A stretch of DNA of 64,000 bases from NCBI RefSeq assembly GCF_024227435.1, contig NZ_CP100445.1, forward strand, positions 1,981,369 through 2,045,368, in the 5' to 3' direction. The position numbers were made by a program, and so were the translations under genes. Shown here piece by piece: positions 29,285 through 38,590 of the stretch. The notes under the pieces are model-generated. The model was not told the DNA's origin. It searched no databases and was given only the letters and a program-made list of their open reading frames with translations. This DNA is from Natrinema caseinilyticum. Its GTDB lineage: Archaea; Halobacteriota; Halobacteria; Halobacteriales; Natrialbaceae. Each line of letters opens with the position of its first letter. Position 1 is the first letter of the stretch.

Positions 29285-29470
29285 TCACTCGTCGGCCGGG
29301 TCCGCCTCGGGGGCGAGCGTAACTTTGCTTACGTTGACCTGTCGTTCCTGAAGTTTTTGGAACATTCGATCGTCCAGGTCGCGTATTCGTCCTTCGACGC
29401 GGACTCGGACCTCGTTTTCTTCCGGTACCGTCTGCGTTTCCCAGGCGATGCTGTCCCAGTCAGTGTGCAT
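29285..29470 (-). CDS. Small acidic protein (61 residues)
   Basis: A compact acidic frame beginning MHTDWDSIAWETQTVPEENE and containing an alternating beta pattern (VRVRVEGRIRDLDDRMFQKL). Codon use resembles that of the real genes around it, and a TATA-like tttatcc lies about 40 bases upstream. No family or function recognised. The beta-helix pattern could form a small homodimeric domain. Confidence 0.55.
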   Translation of the reverse strand: MHTDWDSIAWETQTVPEENEVRVRVEGRIRDLDDRMFQKLQERQVNVSKVTLAPEADPADE

Positions 29471-29785
29471 AGAACTGGTGACCCACCATCGGATGGACTC
29501 GCTCGAGACGGATAAATGCCATCTTTGATCAGGAACGATATGTGCGGTGAGTCACTGACAGGATCGCTCAGGTACAGCACGGCGATGCCCCGGAAGGCGT
29601 GGTGACGGTACGGCTCGAAGGGAGAGACCATCTCGAGTGGCATGATACAGCGCAGCCACTGTCGGGGTCGGGTTTCGTTCCCAGTGTACAGAGTTTTGCC
29701 AACTATCGGCGTCGACTCGAGCACGTCGTGGCGCAGTTTCCGGCTCCGAACACCTCTCCTCGGCGTTGTGTCAGAGAACCAGAAT

Positions 29786-29793
29786 CTATTATA
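29786..29793 (+). promoter_or_regulatory. TATA box of the ABC transporter operon
   Basis: ctattata lies about 33 bases before the ATG of the ATPase gene, giving a very short leader. The 350 bases before the operon hold no other supported gene. Confidence 0.5.
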
Positions 29794-29822
29794 CGCCCCA
29801 TTGGTAACGTCAGAAAGGACAG

Positions 29823-30779
29823 ATGCCCTCCATTCAGACGAACGGATTGACGAAGCGATTCGGTGACGACACGGTCGCAGTCGAGGGGCTGGACTTGACC
29901 GTCGAAACCGGCGAGATATTCGGGTTTCTCGGTCCCAACGGGGCGGGAAAGTCGACGACGATCAATATGCTGCTCGACTTCATCAGACCGACCGACGGGT
30001 CAGCACGGGTCCTCGGGATGGACGCGCAGACGGAAATCGCCGCGATCCGGGAGCGTATCGGCGTGCTACCGGAAGGATACGAGTTCGACGAGTACCTGAC
30101 CGGACGAGAATACGTCGAGTGGACGATCGAGACCAGAGCGGCCGACGACGATCCGGAGGAGATACTCGAGACCGTCGGCATCCGGGGCGACGCAGACCGA
30201 ACGGCCGCCAGCTATTCCACGGGAATGCAACAGCGCCTCGCCTTCGGGATGGCCCTGGTCGACGACCCCGAACTCCTCATTCTCGACGAACCATCGGCGG
30301 GTCTCGACCCCAACGGTATCCAGCGGATGCGTTCGATCATCCGCGATCGAGCTGACGACGGAACGACCGTGTTCTTTTCGAGTCACCTCCTCTCGGAGGT
30401 CGAGGCCGTCTGCGATCGAGTCGGCGTCATGAACGACGGCGAACTCGTCGCGATGGACACGCTCGAGGGGCTTCGGACGAAGGCGGGTGGCCGTTCGGGC
30501 ATCGAACTCGAATGCGCGAACCGGCCGACGGCAGCCGACGTCGAGGCGTTAGACGGCGTCGCAGAGGTGATCGTCGATGGGACGACCCTAACCGCGTACT
30601 GCACCGATTCGTCCGTCAAAGCCGACGTGGTCAGGCTGGTCGACGATCGGGCCGACGTCCTCGACATCTCCGTCGACGAGACGTCGCTCGAGGAACTGTT
30701 CAACCGGTATACGAGCGGCGGACGCGACGGACGGAACGCGGACGAATCTGAGAGCGCGTCTCGAGAGGTCTCCGCATGA
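29823..30779 (+). CDS. ABC transporter ATP-binding protein (ABC-2 type)
   Basis: A 318-residue ATPase: Walker A (GPNGAGKST), signature (YSTGMQQRLAFGMAL, a variant of LSGGQ as in many ABC-2 exporters), Walker B (LLILDEPSAGLDPNG) and H-loop (FFSSHLLSEVE). The C-terminal 80 residues form the extra domain common to this class. The gene overlaps the permease gene by four bases. Substrate unknown. Confidence 0.92.
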   Translation: MPSIQTNGLTKRFGDDTVAVEGLDLTVETGEIFGFLGPNGAGKSTTINMLLDFIRPTDGSARVLGMDAQTEIAAIRERIGVLPEGYEFDEYLTGREYVEWTIETRAADDDPEEILETVGIRGDADRTAASYSTGMQQRLAFGMALVDDPELLILDEPSAGLDPNGIQRMRSIIRDRADDGTTVFFSSHLLSEVEAVCDRVGVMNDGELVAMDTLEGLRTKAGGRSGIELECANRPTAADVEALDGVAEVIVDGTTLTAYCTDSSVKADVVRLVDDRADVLDISVDETSLEELFNRYTSGGRDGRNADESESASREVSA

Positions 30780-31696
30780 GCGTACTCGCCGTCACGAAGA
30801 AGGACTTCAAAGGAGCGCGACGGTCCAAGACGCTCTGGGCCGCCGCCGTCCTCCTCGGTCTGATCGCGGTCCTCCTCGGATTCACGGCTCGAGGCTACCG
30901 ACTGAGTGCGACCGAGACCGTTCAGAACCAGTTCCGGATGTTGACGCAGCTGCTTTCGGTACTGCTGCCGCTCATCGCGCTGGCTGTGACGTACATGGCT
31001 ATCGCCGGAGAACGCGAAGGCGGCGGGATCAAGTTCCTGCTGTCCACGCCGAACACCCGTCGGGACGTCTTCGTCGGAAAACTCCTGAGCCGACTCGGAA
31101 TCGTCGCGGCGGGCGTCGTCTTCGTGTACATCGCTGCGGTCAGCATCTCGCTGACCAAACACGGTGTGTTCCCTGCTGGCGTTATTCTCGGGACGCTCTT
31201 GCTGACGATCGTCTACGGATCGGTGTTCGTGAGCATCGCCGTCGCGGTGTCGGCCGCGGCGGCGACGCGGAGCCGTGCGATCGGCAGTTCGCTGACGTCG
31301 TACTTCGTCCTCGTTATCCTCTACGTCTTCCCCTTGATCGGGGTCAAAAGCCTGGCTCGAGGAGTCCACACGGCCGTACTCGGGATGGACCCGAATCCCG
31401 ATCTCTACAACGCGGTCCAGTACACGAGCCCGTTCCTGGCGTACCGGAAATCGATAAACCTCGTCGTACCCGACGGCCTAGAACAGCGGTTGTTCCGCGA
31501 TAGCTTCGCGAACGCGGACCGAGGCGCAGCCACGGGAGCAGACACCGTCGGAGGTGCAGGCCCGGGAGCAGGACACGTCGATCCCGATCTACCGCTGTAT
31601 CTGACCGACGAGTTCTCCCTGGTGATTCTCGCGTTCTGGCTCGTGGTTCCGCTGCTCGTCGGGTACTGGGCGTTCAATCGAGCTGATCTGGAATGA
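30776..31696 (+). CDS. ABC-2 type permease
   Basis: A 306-residue membrane protein with six predicted helices, starting MSVLAVTKKDFKGARRSKTL, a cytoplasmic stretch typical of ABC-2 permeases. Helices 1-5 occupy residues 20-210, and one more lies at the C-terminus (LVILAFWLVVPLLVGYWAFN). Between them is an extracellular loop rich in Gly and Ala. It pairs with the preceding ATPase and overlaps both neighbours by four bases. Confidence 0.9.
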   Translation: MSVLAVTKKDFKGARRSKTLWAAAVLLGLIAVLLGFTARGYRLSATETVQNQFRMLTQLLSVLLPLIALAVTYMAIAGEREGGGIKFLLSTPNTRRDVFVGKLLSRLGIVAAGVVFVYIAAVSISLTKHGVFPAGVILGTLLLTIVYGSVFVSIAVAVSAAAATRSRAIGSSLTSYFVLVILYVFPLIGVKSLARGVHTAVLGMDPNPDLYNAVQYTSPFLAYRKSINLVVPDGLEQRLFRDSFANADRGAATGADTVGGAGPGAGHVDPDLPLYLTDEFSLVILAFWLVVPLLVGYWAFNRADLE

Positions 31697-32274
31697 GTCC
31701 GATGGATCGACGCACCACGGTCGGGACGGCACTCGTCGCTCTCGCGGTCGTCCTGTTCACAGTGCCTGCGCTGGCCCCCGTCCAGGCGGTGCTCACGCAC
31801 GACACGACGGCGATCACCTTCGACGGCCGAGACACACTCGAGGAACAGGGCGTGAGGATCGTCCCGTACGAGAACCTCTCCGATCGAGGGCAAGAGCTGT
31901 ACGTCCAGACGCTCGAAAACGGAGGGACGTACCGCGTCTCGCCGGGAAAAGGAGCGCCCGAATTCGACTACAGGACCGGTGCGGAGCGGTCGCAAGCTCG
32001 AAGGGAGGATCCGGACACGAGGCCCGGTTACGTCGCGATCGAACGTCCCGAGAACGCCACCCTTCCGACGGCAGACGAGCCGTTCGATCGGGAGCGTCGC
32101 ACACGAGAGGACGGGGCCGAAAAGCACCGCAAAACGGTGATGCGCTACGACATCATGAAGGTTTCGAGAGGACCACCCCCGCTCGGATCGACGCCACAGC
32201 TGGTCCGTCTCGGGGCCTCGCTGCTCGCGGTCGTCTCGTTCGGGATCGGCGGGTATCTCGTGTCCTCGAAGTGA
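31693..32274 (+). CDS. Membrane protein of the ABC operon
   Basis: A 193-residue protein with one membrane helix near each end (TVGTALVALAVVLFTVPALA and LVRLGASLLAVVSFGIGGYL) and an acidic extracellular domain of about 120 residues between them. Its ATG lies four bases inside the permease gene, so it is the third gene of the operon and probably an accessory subunit of the transporter. No catalytic motif seen. Confidence 0.8.
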   Translation: MSPMDRRTTVGTALVALAVVLFTVPALAPVQAVLTHDTTAITFDGRDTLEEQGVRIVPYENLSDRGQELYVQTLENGGTYRVSPGKGAPEFDYRTGAERSQARREDPDTRPGYVAIERPENATLPTADEPFDRERRTREDGAEKHRKTVMRYDIMKVSRGPPPLGSTPQLVRLGASLLAVVSFGIGGYLVSSK

Positions 32275-32497
32275 CGGTCGGAGAATTACTCGCGCGGAAA
32301 TCGCCGAGAGTCGGGCCGCTCTCGGATGGCGCTCGCGTCCGATGCGGGCGTTCTCCAGCGGGACCCACACGGGAGGCGATGACTCCCTGTGTGTCGACCG
32401 AGCGGCGGTGCGACTCCGAAGCCGTCGTGTCGGATCGGTTTCCGCGTCAGCGGCGACCCGCTGTCGGAACGCTGATTCGACGTCGCCGCGAGAAGAG

Positions 32498-32974
32498 TTA
32501 ACGTTCGGAAGTGGTGTCGAAACCGTTAGTTTCGGACTCGTCGATGTCGAACTCGTCGGTCTCGAGGGCCGACCCGTCGACGCCGACGCGCCCCTCCTGG
32601 ACCTCGATCGTGACGCCGTCGTCTTCGGACGACGTGCCGAGCAGGTCGCCGGTCGCAGACTCGACTTCCTCGTTGACCGACCAGACGAACCGCAGGACTG
32701 ACTCGAGTTCGGTGCCGGCTTCTCTGACGCCGCGTCTCGGTGAGAGGTCGCCCAGACTCCGTGCACCTTCCGGGTGAAGGTACTGGATCGGGTGATCGGT
32801 CGGCACCTCGCGGAGGTCCACGTCGAACGACCAGAGGTACGGGAGAAACTGGATGGCGTAGCCGTGGGGCTTCGGCGCTCGTCGACCGGCGGCAGTCAGT
32901 GCGACGGTCTTGGCCGTCGACTCGCCGTCCGTATCGAAATACACGCCCGGCACTCGTGGAATGGATACTCGCAT
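32498..32974 (-). CDS. Conserved haloarchaeal protein of unknown function
   Basis: About 158 residues. The N-terminus MRVSIPRVPGVYFDTDGEST and the DHPIQYLHPEGARSLGDLSP region look conserved, while the C-terminal 50 residues are acidic low complexity ending in DIDESETNGF. No signal peptide or membrane helix. The inner ATG is used because upstream residues are arginine-rich. The 323 bases before it hold only short frames that look non-coding. Confidence 0.6.
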   Translation of the reverse strand: MRVSIPRVPGVYFDTDGESTAKTVALTAAGRRAPKPHGYAIQFLPYLWSFDVDLREVPTDHPIQYLHPEGARSLGDLSPRRGVREAGTELESVLRFVWSVNEEVESATGDLLGTSSEDDGVTIEVQEGRVGVDGSALETDEFDIDESETNGFDTTSER

Positions 32975-33297
32975 ACTCGTTGGAGGGGGCCTGGGACGGG
33001 TGAGTCCGCACCCGGCAGTGTCACCCCGCTTTTGTACCGGGCGGGCACGAAACCGACGGTCCCGCAAATCGCTCCCATTCGGGCGGTTTCTGGGCGTCTG
33101 AACGGTGAGACGTCGGTCCTCGTCCCCGCTCGGTGAGACGACGATTCTCGTCACCGCGCGAACGTCGACCGGTGTCCCACGCTCGAGCGACTCCGACATC
33201 GGTGGTACTCATCGAACGACTGCGGGATCGGCCGGCCGTGAGGATCCCTCGACGCGAGAAACGGGTCGAGAGACGAGCGGGCGAGAACGCGAGAGAG

Positions 33298-34878
33298 TCA
33301 GTAGCCCTCGAGGTCGTACAGGTCGCCGTACTTTTCGGTGACGTACTCGAGGAAGTAGTCCGCGGTGAGTTCCTCGTCGGTGGCTCGCTCGATCAAGTCT
33401 TGCGTGACGTAGCGTTTGCCGTGCTGGTGGACGTTCTCGCGGAGCCAGCCGTTGAGTTCGTCGAACTCGCCCTCGCGGATGTCGTCGTCGAACGAACCGC
33501 AGTTCTCCGCGGCGGTGGCGTACAGTTGGGCGGCGAGCACCGAGCCCAGCGAGTACGTCGAGAAGTAGCCGAAGTCACCGTGGGACCAGTGGATGTCCTG
33601 CAAGCAGCCCTCCGCGTCGGTCTCCGGGCGGACGCCGAGGTAGTCCTCGTACTTGTCGTTCCAGACGTCGGGAACGTCGGAGACCTCGAGGTCGCCCCTG
33701 ATGAGGTCGCGTTCGATCTCGAAGCGGATCACGATGTGGAGGTGGTAGGTGAGTTCGTCCGCCTCGACGCGGATGAGATTGTCGTCGTAGACCTGGTTCG
33801 CGGCCTCGTAGGCTTCCTCGGGGGTGACGTCCTCGAGTTCCGGGAACCGCTCGCGGGCGATCGGCAGGAAGTGTTTCCAGAAGGGGCGTGAACGGCCGAC
33901 GTGGTTCTCCCAGAGCCGGGACTGGGACTCGTGGACGGAGAGGTCGCGCGCCTCGCCGAGCGGCGTGCCGTACCCGTCGTCGGGGAGTCCGAGCGTGTAG
34001 TTCGCGTGACCGAATTCGTGGATCGTCGAGGTGATCGATCCCAGCAGGTCCGCCTCGTCGAACCGGGTCGTCACGCGCGCGTCGAACTGCGTCCCGGACG
34101 AGAACGGGTGCGGTGCGGTATCGAGACGGCCGCGATTCCAGTCGTATCCCAACGAATCGAGGACGTCCCGCGCGAGGGCCTCCTGATCGTCGTCGTCGAA
34201 CTGGCCCGCGAACGCGTCGGTCGCGAGCTCCGCATCGCTGTCCTGGACTGCCTCGATCAGCGGGACGAGTTCCTCGCGCAGGCGCTCTAAGACCCGTTCC
34301 GCGGTTTCGAGGTCGATGTACGGCTCGTAGTCCGCAAAGAGCACGGCGTAGGGATCTGCGTCGGGGTCGATGTGATTCGCGTACTCCCGCTTGAGTTCGA
34401 CCAGTTTCTCGAGCGTCGGCGCGAAGTGCTCGAAATCGTCCTCCGCCCGGGCCCGTTTCCACTCGGGATGGGCGTTCGACGCGGTCGCGGAGATTTCCTC
34501 GACCAGACGCTGGGGAACGCTCGTCTCGCGGTCGTACGTCCGGCGAACTTCGCGAACGACCGCGGCCTCGTCGTCCGTGATTTCGGCACTCGCGGTTTCA
34601 CCGCTCGCCTCTCGAGACGACGATGTCGTCTCGCCACCCTCCAGTTCGTCGAGTAGCGACCCGGTTTCGTCGGCGGTCAGGAGTTCGTGACTGATCGACG
34701 AGAGCGTCGAGAGCTGCTGTGCGCGGGCCGGTGTTCCCTCCTCGGGCATTACGACTTCCTGATCCCACCGCAGGATTCCGGCGGCGTTGCCGACGTTCGA
34801 GATGCGCTTTACTCGTTCTTCGAACCGGTCGTAGGTGTCGGCATCGCTCGAATCACTTTGAGCCTGATCGGTGGCCAT
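33298..34878 (-). CDS. Carboxypeptidase Taq family metallopeptidase (M32)
   Basis: A 526-residue cytosolic peptidase. STIHEFGHANYTLG holds the HExxH zinc motif, and HESQSRLWENHVGRS is the family-specific segment downstream. The N-terminus (AAGILRWDQEVVMPEEGTPA) is also characteristic. It removes C-terminal residues from peptides. The ATG at MATDQAQSD is used; the upstream extension of 11 residues is not family-like. Confidence 0.93.
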   Translation of the reverse strand: MATDQAQSDSSDADTYDRFEERVKRISNVGNAAGILRWDQEVVMPEEGTPARAQQLSTLSSISHELLTADETGSLLDELEGGETTSSSREASGETASAEITDDEAAVVREVRRTYDRETSVPQRLVEEISATASNAHPEWKRARAEDDFEHFAPTLEKLVELKREYANHIDPDADPYAVLFADYEPYIDLETAERVLERLREELVPLIEAVQDSDAELATDAFAGQFDDDDQEALARDVLDSLGYDWNRGRLDTAPHPFSSGTQFDARVTTRFDEADLLGSITSTIHEFGHANYTLGLPDDGYGTPLGEARDLSVHESQSRLWENHVGRSRPFWKHFLPIARERFPELEDVTPEEAYEAANQVYDDNLIRVEADELTYHLHIVIRFEIERDLIRGDLEVSDVPDVWNDKYEDYLGVRPETDAEGCLQDIHWSHGDFGYFSTYSLGSVLAAQLYATAAENCGSFDDDIREGEFDELNGWLRENVHQHGKRYVTQDLIERATDEELTADYFLEYVTEKYGDLYDLEGY

Positions 34879-35074
34879 AGAAGACCCATGCACGGGGTGC
34901 GGTATCAACATCCTGGTTATCGGATCACGAACTGTCCGGGAGCGTGTCGCCGGCGGCGCGACTCAGCGAGGACGAAGTCGTCTCGAGGCGCGTCGGTGAT
35001 TCGGCGGCCGTACAAAACGTGTTGGCTGTGCAAGGACTACCTTATTCCGGTATTCTGAGGTAAGTCGGATCGGT

Positions 35075-35443
35075 ATGGTCGTTGCTTCGCCACTCGCATC
35101 AGTCGTCGTTTTCGTCGTGAGCCTCCTGATCGGCGCGCTCGGTATCTGGGCCGGTGCGCGAGTCATCGTCGGGAGAGGGGACTACGATCACGCGATCGTC
35201 ACCGCCCTGATCGGAGCGATCGTCTGGGCGGTCGTCGGCTTTTTCGTCGGCTGGATACCCCTCGTCGGACCGCTGATCGTCCTGCTCGCCTATATCGCGG
35301 TGATCAACTGGCGGTATCCCGGCGACTGGACGGCCGCGGCCATGATCGGACTCGTGGCCTGGGTGACCGTGTTGATCGTCCTCTACGTCCTCGCCGCGCT
35401 CGGGCTCACCGGCTTCGGAGCGATCGGCGTCCCGGGAATTTGA
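35075..35443 (+). CDS. Small integral membrane protein
   Basis: A 122-residue protein with four hydrophobic helices and a charged loop (GRGDYDHAIVTALI) after the first. The remaining pattern (GWIPLVGPLIVLLAYIAVIN) is that of a conserved haloarchaeal membrane family without known function. A TATA-like element (ttattccgg) occurs about 35 bases upstream. It converges with the M20 peptidase gene. Confidence 0.75.
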   Translation: MVVASPLASVVVFVVSLLIGALGIWAGARVIVGRGDYDHAIVTALIGAIVWAVVGFFVGWIPLVGPLIVLLAYIAVINWRYPGDWTAAAMIGLVAWVTVLIVLYVLAALGLTGFGAIGVPGI

Positions 35444-35483
35444 CGTCTCCCCGCTCCCCGATCCACCGCGGAACCCGCTCTCG

Positions 35484-36569
35484 TCACCGCGACCGCGGCC
35501 ACGCGTCCGCGATTCGCCGGTAGGTCTCGCGGCACCGCTCGAGAACGGCGATCGAGACGCTCTCGTCGTCCGTGTGGGCTTCTCCGGGTTCCGAGGGGCC
35601 GTAAACGACGCACTCGGTGCCGGCCTGTGAGAGCCACCCCGCGTCGGTTGCATGGGGTTTCGTCACCGCTTCGGGGTGTTCGTCCTGGGCACCGGCGGCG
35701 GCCTCGAGAACCGCGTCGGCGAACGCGTCGTCCGCACACTGCATCGGCGGCCAGTCCTGGTCGACCGTCCACTCGATCTCGTCGAGCGCCTCGACGCGCT
35801 CGAGGGCGGCGCGTTCGCCCGGAACCGTCCGTTCGTCGACGGTGAACTCACAGCGCGCGGGAACGACGTTCATCGCCGTGCCGCCGTCGATTTCCGTGAC
35901 GGTGAGGCTCCCCTCGAGGGTCTCGCCCGCCACGTCGACCGATGGACGTTTCAGGTCGCGAACGCGATCGACGGCGTCGGTCGCGCGGTAGATGGCGTTC
36001 TCGCCCGCGCCGGCTTCGCTCGCGTGGGCTGCGGTCCCCCGAGCGACGATCGTACTTCCGCGACGACCTTTGTGGGCGATCGCGACGTCGGTCACGTCCG
36101 GCCCGGAGTAGTTCGTCGATCCCTCGCCGACGACGGCGTAGTCCGGTTCGAACCCGCGCTCGGTCGCGTGGCGCGCGCCGACGCCGCCGACCTCCTCGCC
36201 GACGAAACTGGCGAAGACGAGTTCCCCGGCCGGATCGGCGTCGCGGAAGGCGAGCATCGCTGCCGCGAGCGCACCTTTCATGTCCGCCGTCCCGCGGCCG
36301 TAGAGCCGCCCGTCGCGTCGCTCCACCGCGTACTCGTCGCCGTCGGTCCCACGCTGTGAATCCGCCGGTTCGACGACGTCGTGGTGGCCCACGAGCGCCA
36401 GCGTCTCCTCGCCCGTCCCCGTCCGCGCGATCACGTTACCGGCGTCGTCTCGCCGAACGTCCGCCTCGGTCTCGCGGCGCAGCCACTCCTCGATGAAATC
36501 GCCGGCTTCGGTTTCGTCCTCGTGGCTTGGAATCGAAACGAGCGTGCGCGTCAGATCGACGAGGGTCAT
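35484..36569 (-). CDS. M20 family metallopeptidase (DapE/ArgE-like)
   Basis: A 361-residue dinuclear zinc hydrolase. LVGHHDVVEP carries the first metal ligand and the catalytic Asp; RLYGRGTADMKGALAA the bridging Asp; FVGEEVGGVGARH the catalytic Glu pair. The TAAHASEAGAGENAI segment belongs to the dimerisation lid. Homologs deacylate N-acyl amino acids (lysine or arginine synthesis) or cleave dipeptides; the substrate cannot be chosen from sequence. Confidence 0.88.
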   Translation of the reverse strand: MTLVDLTRTLVSIPSHEDETEAGDFIEEWLRRETEADVRRDDAGNVIARTGTGEETLALVGHHDVVEPADSQRGTDGDEYAVERRDGRLYGRGTADMKGALAAAMLAFRDADPAGELVFASFVGEEVGGVGARHATERGFEPDYAVVGEGSTNYSGPDVTDVAIAHKGRRGSTIVARGTAAHASEAGAGENAIYRATDAVDRVRDLKRPSVDVAGETLEGSLTVTEIDGGTAMNVVPARCEFTVDERTVPGERAALERVEALDEIEWTVDQDWPPMQCADDAFADAVLEAAAGAQDEHPEAVTKPHATDAGWLSQAGTECVVYGPSEPGEAHTDDESVSIAVLERCRETYRRIADAWPRSR

Positions 36570-36727
36570 ACCTGGCGACTCGACGGCTGTCGTGTTCAGT
36601 CCACCGAAAACGAACCCCGAACCGGCGACTGACGATCGGTGCGGCCGCCGCTGGCCGTCTCCTCGTCTGCGGCCCGCCGCGTTGCGGTCCGCCCCACCGA
36701 TCGCACCCGTGTCCGCCCGACACCGCC

Positions 36728-38371
36728 TCAGTCGATCCGTTCGTACACCGGCGGTTCCGTCCCCGTTCCGTCGTCGGTGAGTCGCGCGACCGTGTCGCGA
36801 ACCTCCCGGAGGCTGGCCGTCTGCTGCTGGCTCGCCGCGGCCGCCGACTCCGCGGCGCTCGCCACCTGCTCGGCCGAGTCCGAGAGGTCCTCGAGCGTCT
36901 CGGCCGTTACCTCGACGCCTCGAGCCTGTTGATCCGCTGCGGCCGCGACGTCCTCCATTCCGCCCGCCGTCTCGGTCGCCGAGTCGTGAATCTCGTCGAG
37001 CGAGTCGACCGTCTCCCGAACGCGGTCCGTTCCGGCGTCCACGCGGGCGACCGTCTCCCCGGTCGTCTCGACGGTGGCCGCGGCGTCCTCGCGGACGGCT
37101 TCGACGGCGTCCTCGATCTCCGCGAGGTCGGCTTTCGTCCGCTGGGCGAACGATCGCACCTCACTCGCGATCACGCCCATCGTCCGGCTACTGGCTGCGT
37201 CCGATCGGGAGGATTCGATCTTCGCGTTCGCAGCCAGTAGCGTCGTCCGCTCGGCGAGGTCGTCGAGTCGGTCGACGACCTCGTCGATCTCGTCGGTCCG
37301 GTCCGCGAGATCCGCGGCGGCGTCTGCGGCGCGGTCGGTCGCCGCTTCGATCGCCTCGAGTTCGGCCAGTGCGCCGTCGGCCGCCTCGACTCCCGCCGCG
37401 GCGAGACGCTCGGTCCGGTCGCTCTCCTCGCGGACCTCGCCGGCGACGCTCGCGACCTCTTCGACGGCGGCGCTCACCTCGGTCAGTTCGGTCGCGGCCC
37501 GCGTCGCGCCGGCCGCCTGCGACTCGGTGTGATCGCTGATCGCTTCGGCTCGTCGAGCGACGACCTCGCTCGAGTCGTGGAGGTCTGCGATCGGCCGTCG
37601 GACGTCTCGCTCGACTTCGCGTGCGAGTCGCTCGCGGCGTTCGATCGAATCCTCGAGCCGACGGGCGTAGGAGTCGACGTACGTGTCCGTCGCGACCTGC
37701 AGGTCGAGGTTGATGATTCGCAGCAGCGAGAGGACGTCCATCATGCCGTCGTCGATCGCCTCCCTGACGGTCGCTTCGAACGATTCCTCGAGTCCGTCGT
37801 CGGCCTCGGCGTCGCCGCGGAATCCGAGCGCGCCGGCCAGGCGCTCGAGGCCGCCGTCGTCACCGTCCGCATCGCGCTCGTCGGCCCACTCCTCGATGGC
37901 GTCGACGACCTGCCGTTGTACTCGTTCGTTCAGCCGCGACAGAATGAGGTCGTAGTAGACGCCGTACTGCCCGACGTACTGCTTCAGGGGCATATCGAGT
38001 AGCTCGTGGAGCTTGCCGATTCGAGCCCGATTCTCGAAGAAGTCGCGGTCGTACCGGCCGGTCGAGAGCGAGACGAGGTACGCTTGCTGGGTCCGTTTGA
38101 GCGCGTCGATTCCCTTGGGCGATCGATCGACGATCTCCCTGGTTTGATCGTACTGTAACACGTTCTCGTAGAAATCGTCGGCGATCTCCTCGCGGTTGGC
38201 TCGAAAGAGCGGTTCGAGGTCAGAGAGACGCCGTTCGTCGACCTCGTCGAAGCCGATAAACGCCTTCCGCCAGGCGATTTCGCTGTCGTCGAGTCCGATG
38301 CGGTCGACGAGTTCGTCGACGTCGAAGGAGTCGTTTAGCCCCCCGTGACCAAACGTCCGTGCCGGTTGCAT
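36728..38371 (-). CDS. Soluble globin-coupled methyl-accepting transducer (HemAT-like)
   Basis: A 547-residue protein without membrane segments. Residues about 20-185 form a protoglobin-type sensor; His122 in ARIGKLHELL is the likely proximal haem ligand. A linker and a long coiled-coil signalling domain follow. Such proteins sense oxygen and steer swimming through CheA/CheW. The usual tip consensus (IEAARAGE.GRGFAVVA) is altered here to IESSRSDAASSRTMGVIASE, though EVRSFAQRT is kept. The coupling to CheA may therefore differ. The ATG at MQPARTFGHGG is used. Confidence 0.88.
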   Translation of the reverse strand: MQPARTFGHGGLNDSFDVDELVDRIGLDDSEIAWRKAFIGFDEVDERRLSDLEPLFRANREEIADDFYENVLQYDQTREIVDRSPKGIDALKRTQQAYLVSLSTGRYDRDFFENRARIGKLHELLDMPLKQYVGQYGVYYDLILSRLNERVQRQVVDAIEEWADERDADGDDGGLERLAGALGFRGDAEADDGLEESFEATVREAIDDGMMDVLSLLRIINLDLQVATDTYVDSYARRLEDSIERRERLAREVERDVRRPIADLHDSSEVVARRAEAISDHTESQAAGATRAATELTEVSAAVEEVASVAGEVREESDRTERLAAAGVEAADGALAELEAIEAATDRAADAAADLADRTDEIDEVVDRLDDLAERTTLLAANAKIESSRSDAASSRTMGVIASEVRSFAQRTKADLAEIEDAVEAVREDAAATVETTGETVARVDAGTDRVRETVDSLDEIHDSATETAGGMEDVAAAADQQARGVEVTAETLEDLSDSAEQVASAAESAAAASQQQTASLREVRDTVARLTDDGTGTEPPVYERID

Positions 38372-38560
38372 GCAAAACCGTGATCGGGCGGTCGTTTAAG
38401 CTCTCGCGAGAGTTTTCATCCGGCAGGAACACAACCCGTCCGGCCGGCGGCAGCTGATTCCGCCAACGACGGGTGGCCGGACGGTCAACGGCGACAGCCG
38501 AACCGACACGAAGCGGCGGAGACGGAGCGCGTCGGTGACGCCTGGGGCGGTGAGGACACC

Positions 38561-38566
38561 CTTAAA
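38561..38566 (+). promoter_or_regulatory. TATA box of the PIN-ATPase gene
   Basis: cttaaa stands 27 bases before the ATG at 38591, the leaderless spacing. It confirms that ATG as the start. Confidence 0.5.
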
Positions 38567-38590
38567 GGCGTCGGGGAACCTACGTTCGGT

